A stretch of 20,705 nt of DNA from Prolixibacteraceae bacterium. Its GTDB lineage: Bacteria > Bacteroidota > Bacteroidia > Bacteroidales > Prolixibacteraceae. Under the pieces are notes generated by a model. The model had not been told where the DNA came from, did not search any database, and saw nothing but the letters and a program-made list of their open reading frames with translations. Shown piece after piece: positions 16,035 through 20,705 of the stretch. Location: the NCBI GenBank assembly GCA_027451165.1, contig DAIDJX010000022.1, forward strand, positions 1 to 20,705, read 5' to 3'. Numbering within the stretch: the stretch's first letter is position 1; each line of letters starts with the position of its first letter. The translations under genes and the position numbers were made by a program.

Positions 16035-18677
16035 TTACAACTGCCTGATTAATTCCGTAGCCTTATCCAGGGTGAAAGCTCCCTCCACGGGATTTTTGTC
16101 GAAAATCATGAAATAGAGAAAGTTTTTACCCGAAAGTTCAGCCCATTTTCTCCCCAGTCTGCATTTTGCCAGACTGTCTGAATTATCCCTGTCATCCCCC
16201 TTTGTTTCCACCAGAATGGTTTTGCCCGAACGGGTTGCCACCATAAAATCGGGATAATGGTTGGATTTGAATCCGTTGATTGAAAAGCCCTTACCCCTTC
16301 CCAGATTCCGGTGCCAGAAAGCTATATTGGGTAAACTGGCCAGACTGGTGATGACACGGATCTCAAACTGATTCATAGCCCCTTCTCTTTCATAGAGTGA
16401 ACGCCCGATGGATGCACCCATGATCCCCGGGACAATCATCACGGGAAAAGACCATGCCGGCTCAGCTGTAATTTTTCCCAACGTGATCCAGTCATTGAAT
16501 CTTTCTTCTGCATTGCGGTCTGCATGAAAGCGGATTTTAGCTTTGATCCTATCAGAGTAGCTCCATTTTCTTGCCAGAATATCCCTGAGTTGTTCCGTAC
16601 TCAACTGTTGAAGAATCCTTCCGGTAAAAGCCCTTATTTCCTTTTCCGGAATAGGATACATATCTCCGATAATTTGTACCAGCTGGTAGGTAATCTCTTT
16701 TATCTGACCTTCTTTGGGTTTTGCCAGAATGTACTCCACAATCGGTTCTTTTAACTGTGTGTTTTCAATTTTGGTAAACCGTGGTGCGTATTCATCTTTC
16801 CGGATCTGTTCCATATCGACCTTGTAGAGATCTGAGTTAACCTCTTCAAAGGCAATGTTACAATCTTCAGTGCTCAGTTTGAAATTCTTTAAAAGCGATT
16901 CCTGGTTAAGCAAGACTTTATGTGTTCCAAACAGGTCGCTCCCGGTAACATCCACAAAAAACTGCGGCAGTTTGATCTGTTGTGCCTGTTCTTTGTGGCT
17001 TTCCACCATTCTGATCCTTTTTACCTTGTTTCCCATTTCCTGAAATAGTTTTTCATCCACCGGTTGCCGGTTCAATATCTCAATCTGGGTTTCCAGGTTG
17101 GTAATTTCACGCTCTGCCAGATTACTGATTTCCTCAACAGTCTCATTGTTAAGGTCTGCGGCTTCAGATTCCGGTGAAAAGGAAATTCTTTCAGGCGCTA
17201 TCTCATTGGTTAACTCCTCCTCATTTCCTTGCAATTCAGGAAAAAGAAACTTTTGCAGTAGGTCGCCTGAAGCCGGCTGTTTCTCCCTGTCGGGGATACT
17301 GTCTTTTCCCCGGTAATCCTTTTCACTGAAACCCGAAGCCTGAAGGCCCTTTACGATATTCTGAAGGGTATCATTGAATTTCGCTGAAGCGGTCAGCACA
17401 TAGGATACATTCAGCAGGGGGGCTTCATGCCTGATCACATAGGGCTGGCGGAGTACCCGGCCTAATATCTGTTCCACATCCACGGCAGAAGATTTGTCGG
17501 CCAGGGAAGCGAGAATATAGGCAAACGGACAATCCCAGCCTTCTTTCAGGGCGTTGATGGTGATGATGTAACGGACCGGGCAATCGGGCGAGGAAAGGTC
17601 AATTCCCTTTATTTCATCTTTTTCTGCTGTTTTGATCTTTATCTGCTCTTCCGGGATACCCACCCTGAGCAACTGTTCCTTTAACCGCTCAAAGGTGGTG
17701 TTTTCTTCTCCGGTACGGGGTTGAGCCTGAAACAACACAATCGGTCGGATGTATTTTCCTCCGTTTTTGTATTCGGCGGTTGCCTGTCCTTCCAGTTTTT
17801 GCTGAAGGTGTAAAGCGCTGTTGACCACTTCTGTTTTATCGTGGTGGTTGTAAACGATCACCGGAAGCTTTACCATGTGTTCCTTTTTCAGCTCAATGGC
17901 GGGAATCAGGCTGATGATGTTGCTGTTATCGCGCGGGGTAGCGGTCAGATCGAGCACAAACGAAGGATTCAGCGCTTTCAGCATCTCCACGCTCAGTTCA
18001 CTCTCGGCGTTGTGACTTTCATCCACCACCACGACCGGCATCATGCTCCGGATCACATTGATCAGCGCCGTATCGTCAGTATCGTCCAGCAAATGGGATT
18101 TATCCCGGTATTGTGTGACAAAAGAAGCCAGCTGACCGTTTTCCTGATACACCTTGCGGTCCTCCTTATTTCTGGCCCTCAGACTGGAGAAACTCATCAC
18201 CAGGATGGTCAGTTGTTCCCTGACTACGGAAGGATTAAAATTAGACCCCTGCAGCAAATCTTTCTTTTCATAAACCTCCACCCGGTGATGAAACAGGGAA
18301 TCGAGTTTCTGCCGGTAAGGGTGGCCGGGATTGCTCAGATGGTTCACCGTCTGGTCGAGCAGGTTGCTCCACGGAACCAGCCAGACCACTACTTTGGGCT
18401 GATCGCCGGAGAAGAAGGAGAAAATTGTATGAAGGGCATTACAGGCAATAAAGGTCTTCCCTCCGGCGGTCGGAACCTTTACACATACATGAACCGTATT
18501 GGGAAGGGTGTTTTTGTATGGCTGCATCCCTTCGCCACTGAGCGGATTGTACGGGCCGATCCGTTCCTCCCAGAAACGGTTAAAGGCCTTGTCACTCTTC
18601 TTCCATTGCTGAACATAGCCCAGGAATTGCTCCAGATCCCGGAGAACCTTCTGCTGATACCCTTTCAGTTCCATCAC
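16035..18677 (-). CDS. res: Type III restriction enzyme, Res subunit (SF2 helicase plus PD-ExK nuclease)
   Basis: The 880-residue product has the full set of type III Res parts. Helicase motifs: Walker A VPTAGGKT with Lys74, DESH at 219-222 (motif II), TATPR at 245-249 (motif III), ALKEGWDCPFAYIL (about 376-389, motif V) and VEQILGRVLRQPY (401-413, motif VI). The C-terminal nuclease core is intact: Pro809-Asp810 in HYPDFMV, then Glu824-x-Lys826 in ILVETKG. The length fits the family (usually 850-1000). It forms a complex with Mod, translocates or slides on DNA using ATP, and cuts when two unmethylated sites meet. The ATG at 18677 overlaps the stop of the Bro-N gene by 4 bases (ATGA), so translation is probably coupled. 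Both ATG codons at the start (MMELKG) are possible. No frameshift or lost catalytic residue was seen, so it looks active. Confidence 0.93.
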   Translation of the reverse strand: MMELKGYQQKVLRDLEQFLGYVQQWKKSDKAFNRFWEERIGPYNPLSGEGMQPYKNTLPNTVHVCVKVPTAGGKTFIACNALHTIFSFFSGDQPKVVVWLVPWSNLLDQTVNHLSNPGHPYRQKLDSLFHHRVEVYEKKDLLQGSNFNPSVVREQLTILVMSFSSLRARNKEDRKVYQENGQLASFVTQYRDKSHLLDDTDDTALINVIRSMMPVVVVDESHNAESELSVEMLKALNPSFVLDLTATPRDNSNIISLIPAIELKKEHMVKLPVIVYNHHDKTEVVNSALHLQQKLEGQATAEYKNGGKYIRPIVLFQAQPRTGEENTTFERLKEQLLRVGIPEEQIKIKTAEKDEIKGIDLSSPDCPVRYIITINALKEGWDCPFAYILASLADKSSAVDVEQILGRVLRQPYVIRHEAPLLNVSYVLTASAKFNDTLQNIVKGLQASGFSEKDYRGKDSIPDREKQPASGDLLQKFLFPELQGNEEELTNEIAPERISFSPESEAADLNNETVEEISNLAEREITNLETQIEILNRQPVDEKLFQEMGNKVKRIRMVESHKEQAQQIKLPQFFVDVTGSDLFGTHKVLLNQESLLKNFKLSTEDCNIAFEEVNSDLYKVDMEQIRKDEYAPRFTKIENTQLKEPIVEYILAKPKEGQIKEITYQLVQIIGDMYPIPEKEIRAFTGRILQQLSTEQLRDILARKWSYSDRIKAKIRFHADRNAEERFNDWITLGKITAEPAWSFPVMIVPGIMGASIGRSLYEREGAMNQFEIRVITSLASLPNIAFWHRNLGRGKGFSINGFKSNHYPDFMVATRSGKTILVETKGDDRDNSDSLAKCRLGRKWAELSGKNFLYFMIFDKNPVEGAFTLDKATELIRQL

Positions 18678-19510
18678 GCTCCGATTTCATTGTTGGGTTT
18701 CTGCAGCGCTTTTGCATTTTGCCTCGAGACAACCGGCTTACCTGTTTTGGACTCAATTTCCCGGCGGGTGTTCCCGGCAATCGTTCCTCCCTGCCGGGCA
18801 ATTGTGTGGCTTTGTTCAAAGTCTTCCGGCTTTTTTTCTTTGGATATCTCCGTGGTTGTTGCTTCAGCCAGCATATTCAGCACCAGTTCAAGGTTGGTCA
18901 TGTGGTCGCGCAGGTTCTCCTTCTTCAGGCTTTTGTATCCCTTATATTCTTTCGTGGAAAATCCCGACCAGGCTTTGGTGATTTCATCGGTAAGAATGGC
19001 ATATTCCTCCCCTTTTTTCACACCCCTGTTTTCCCATTCATCGGTCAGCTCCTTCCTGACTTCAATGCTTTTCAGACGCTGGTTGATCCATTCTTTGCTG
19101 TATCCCTTGCGTAAATAAGTCGCCATCATTCGGTCGATACCCTGCTCGGGATCTTCAATTTCATCTATCCTTTCTCTTCCGACCTGAGCTAACCACATTT
19201 TGAAAGGTTCAGCTTTGGGAGAAGGTATGCTTTGGATTAGTCTGAAAAGTTGTTCTGTATCAGCTACATCGGTCATACGCAACTTTCCATCTTCAGCTGC
19301 CAGTTTCAACTGTCCGATTTTTTCGGACAGTTCACTTCCTTCCCTGATCAGTTTTGATTTCAGATCGTTCCAGTATTTCCGTGGGCGCTCTGTACCAGTC
19401 AAAACTTCAATAACATCAATGACGGAGAAATACCATTTTTCATCCTGTTCATTCCAGGCAGACCGAATCTTCTTCTGTTCGAAAAGCCTGATGGTTGTTT
19501 CTTTTTTCAT
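18674..19510 (-). CDS. Bro-N / phage-antirepressor-like protein inside the type III R-M operon
   Basis: This 278-residue protein resembles BRO-family proteins: residues about 5-110 fit the Bro-N fold, with IRSAWNEQDEKWYFSVIDVI, TGTERPRKYWNDLK, MTDVADTEQLFRLIQSIPSP and FKMWLAQVGRERIDEIEDPE. The middle (about 115-205) is a charged helical region (RKGYSKEWINQRLKSIEVRK), and the basic tail has a TGKPVVSRQNA segment. Bro-N domains bind DNA and occur in antirepressors. The ATG lies 2 bases after the mod stop and its stop overlaps the res ATG by 4 bases, so it belongs to the operon. A role in timing Res, or as an accessory subunit, is my inference. Proteins of this type are also found alone or near other restriction loci, so it need not be required for restriction. 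Confidence 0.82.
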   Translation of the reverse strand: MKKETTIRLFEQKKIRSAWNEQDEKWYFSVIDVIEVLTGTERPRKYWNDLKSKLIREGSELSEKIGQLKLAAEDGKLRMTDVADTEQLFRLIQSIPSPKAEPFKMWLAQVGRERIDEIEDPEQGIDRMMATYLRKGYSKEWINQRLKSIEVRKELTDEWENRGVKKGEEYAILTDEITKAWSGFSTKEYKGYKSLKKENLRDHMTNLELVLNMLAEATTTEISKEKKPEDFEQSHTIARQGGTIAGNTRREIESKTGKPVVSRQNAKALQKPNNEIGA

Positions 19511-19512
19511 GT

Positions 19513-20705
19513 TTAAAATCTTGTTATGTCACGGGGTATTTTTTTGAAAATAATGTTCTTTTCCAGCATAAATTCTTTGGGCAACAGGCAGTTGTCGGCA
19601 TACATCACGTACTGGCCTGCCCTGGTTTTCACCGTGGAAAGCAGGTCATAGTCCAGGGTGGTGATTTCTCCTTTCTCATAAAAGAAATACCAGGCAGTGC
19701 CTTCCAGTTTACCGAGAAAAGCAGGACAATCAGCGCCGGTTTCCGGTTCTGCATAGGAGGTACGGGTTTCGCTGTACCAGATGTATTCCCTGATTTTCCC
19801 GGCACCGGCCTCCTCATTCAGGAATTCGCCATTGTCGCCGGTAAACAGAGGGATGCCCAATTCATAGTAATCAAAACTGCCCCCGGCGCCTTCCGTATTT
19901 CCGTACCCCCTGATCACCCGCTTTACCCGCTCCGCCGTGATGGTATCGGCATAATCCTCCATTTCCACCAGGATAAACTTCCGGTTGCCGCCATCCAAAT
20001 TGTTTAAATTTAAAATAGCATGTCCAGTTGTAGCGGATCCTGCGAATGAGTCTAGTACGATTCCATTTTCATTATTCATTAAATTTATTACCCATTCAAT
20101 TAACCCGAGCGGTTTTGGAGTATCAAATATCTTTTCTGAAAAAATTTCTTTAATATGTTTTGTCCCTTCAGCATTATATCCAATTTTATCTAACCAAGTA
20201 TTCCACCCAAATTTTCTTTCTTTTTCTCTGATTTTTTCAAATGGGAACCATCTTTCCTTTTCACCATTAACAGTTATTTCATCATCGTATGGTCTGATTT
20301 CCCAATGTGCATATTCAGGGTCTTTTAAAATGTTAATAATATGTGGATTCTTTTTACCCCAACGCCATCTTCCTTGTTTACCGTCATTTCTGAAAGGAAA
20401 TACTTCTTTTTTATCAGGTGAAAATAAAGGGTACCACATTTCTTCACGATCTTGTCTTAAAGATTCACTCCCCCATTTGCTGAGTTCTCTTCCCTTTACA
20501 TATTCTCCCCATTTATCATAAAAGACATTTCCCGAAACATCTTTGGATTCAAGTTTTAAGCCTGAAGTATTTTGTTTGCAATATATTAATAGATATTCAT
20601 GCCCAATCCTTAAAGCATCTTTTCCTTTACCTCCTGACGGCTCAGACCTTACCGGAGCGCAGGCGATTCTCTTTGATATGCCGAATATTTCATCTAAAAG
20701 AATCC
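19513..20705 (-). CDS. mod: Type III DNA methyltransferase, Mod subunit (partial: 5' end beyond the window)
   Basis: The frame is open from the window edge to the TAA at 19513-19515, giving about 397 codons; Mod proteins are usually 550-700 residues, so the start and the DPPY motif lie past 20705. An internal Met at 20439 is not the true start, since the frame upstream encodes typical Mod sequence (GGKGKDALRIGHEYLLIYCK at about 20575-20634). After a variable stretch comes the AdoMet-binding motif LDSFAGSATTGHA (about 20016-20055), followed by RKFILVEMEDYADTITAERV, and the end IFKKIPRDITRF. Motif order (DPPY first, FxGxx later) is that of beta-class adenine methyltransferases with the recognition domain between. 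It should modify one strand of an asymmetric site and supply site recognition for Res. The recognised site cannot be read from the sequence. Confidence 0.9.
   Translation of the reverse strand, partial: ILLDEIFGISKRIACAPVRSEPSGGKGKDALRIGHEYLLIYCKQNTSGLKLESKDVSGNVFYDKWGEYVKGRELSKWGSESLRQDREEMWYPLFSPDKKEVFPFRNDGKQGRWRWGKKNPHIINILKDPEYAHWEIRPYDDEITVNGEKERWFPFEKIREKERKFGWNTWLDKIGYNAEGTKHIKEIFSEKIFDTPKPLGLIEWVINLMNNENGIVLDSFAGSATTGHAILNLNNLDGGNRKFILVEMEDYADTITAERVKRVIRGYGNTEGAGGSFDYYELGIPLFTGDNGEFLNEEAGAGKIREYIWYSETRTSYAEPETGADCPAFLGKLEGTAWYFFYEKGEITTLDYDLLSTVKTRAGQYVMYADNCLLPKEFMLEKNIIFKKIPRDITRF

Noticed and set aside
17841..19118. A 425-codon open frame on the plus strand opposite res and the Bro-N gene
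   Set aside because: It spans the boundary of two well-supported genes on the other strand. Its residue content is that of an antisense reading and it shows no recognisable family motif.
18674..19510. The Bro-N gene as a sign of a prophage remnant
   Set aside because: No integrase, structural, lysis or replication gene and no attachment-site repeat was seen. The gene is packed into the mod-res operon.
20437..20439. ATG at 20439 as the start of mod
   Set aside because: The frame stays open to the window edge and encodes conserved Mod sequence upstream of this Met, so the gene is cut by the window, not short.

Overview
The window looks like a chromosomal segment of a Bacteroidota bacterium, probably from the Bacteroidales/Marinilabiliales side. 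Three large secreted proteins each end in a 70-residue C-terminal domain that opens with VYPNPF and closes with a basic KK or RK. This is the signature of cargo of the type IX secretion system (T9SS). BACON domains, SBBP-type repeats and promoters of the form TTG-N19/20-TAnnTTTG point the same way. No rRNA, tRNA, CRISPR array, insertion sequence or integrase was seen.

Layout. Bases 1-52 hold the last codons of a possible plus-strand gene. Bases 70-1761 (minus) encode an exported FAD-dependent oxidoreductase of the FAD_oxidored type. A divergent pair follows on the plus strand: an exported DUF4056 protein (1927-3039) and, 29 bases later, an unusual fusion of a DoxX-like membrane domain, an internal Tat-like motif and a TIM-barrel oxidoreductase-like domain (3069-4643). 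A clear promoter then drives a T9SS-secreted subtilisin-family protease (4705-7791). This converges on a membrane protein with two tandem MFS-like modules and a spermidine-synthase-like domain (7826-10111, minus). Divergent from that gene, a second good promoter drives a 1398-residue T9SS cargo protein with about 15 SBBP repeats and two BACON domains (10245-14441). It is followed by a smaller paralogue (14580-15932) that shares its uncharacterised N-terminal domain, a BACON domain and the sorting domain, but has no repeats.

The right end is a type III restriction-modification operon on the minus strand. It reads mod (cut by the window edge at 20705), a Bro-N/antirepressor-like gene, then res (16035-18677). 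The genes are 2 bases apart and then overlap by 4 bases, so they are almost certainly one transcript with translational coupling. The part of mod expected to be the target-recognition domain is strikingly AT-rich compared with both flanks. Between the convergent paralogue and res lie two copies of a 24-base palindromic element whose stems differ only by compensatory base pairs.

The best leads are the Bro-N gene inside the type III operon, the composition patch in mod, the covarying hairpin pair, the DoxX-Tat-TIM fusion, and the new N-terminal domain shared by the two neighbouring T9SS cargo proteins.
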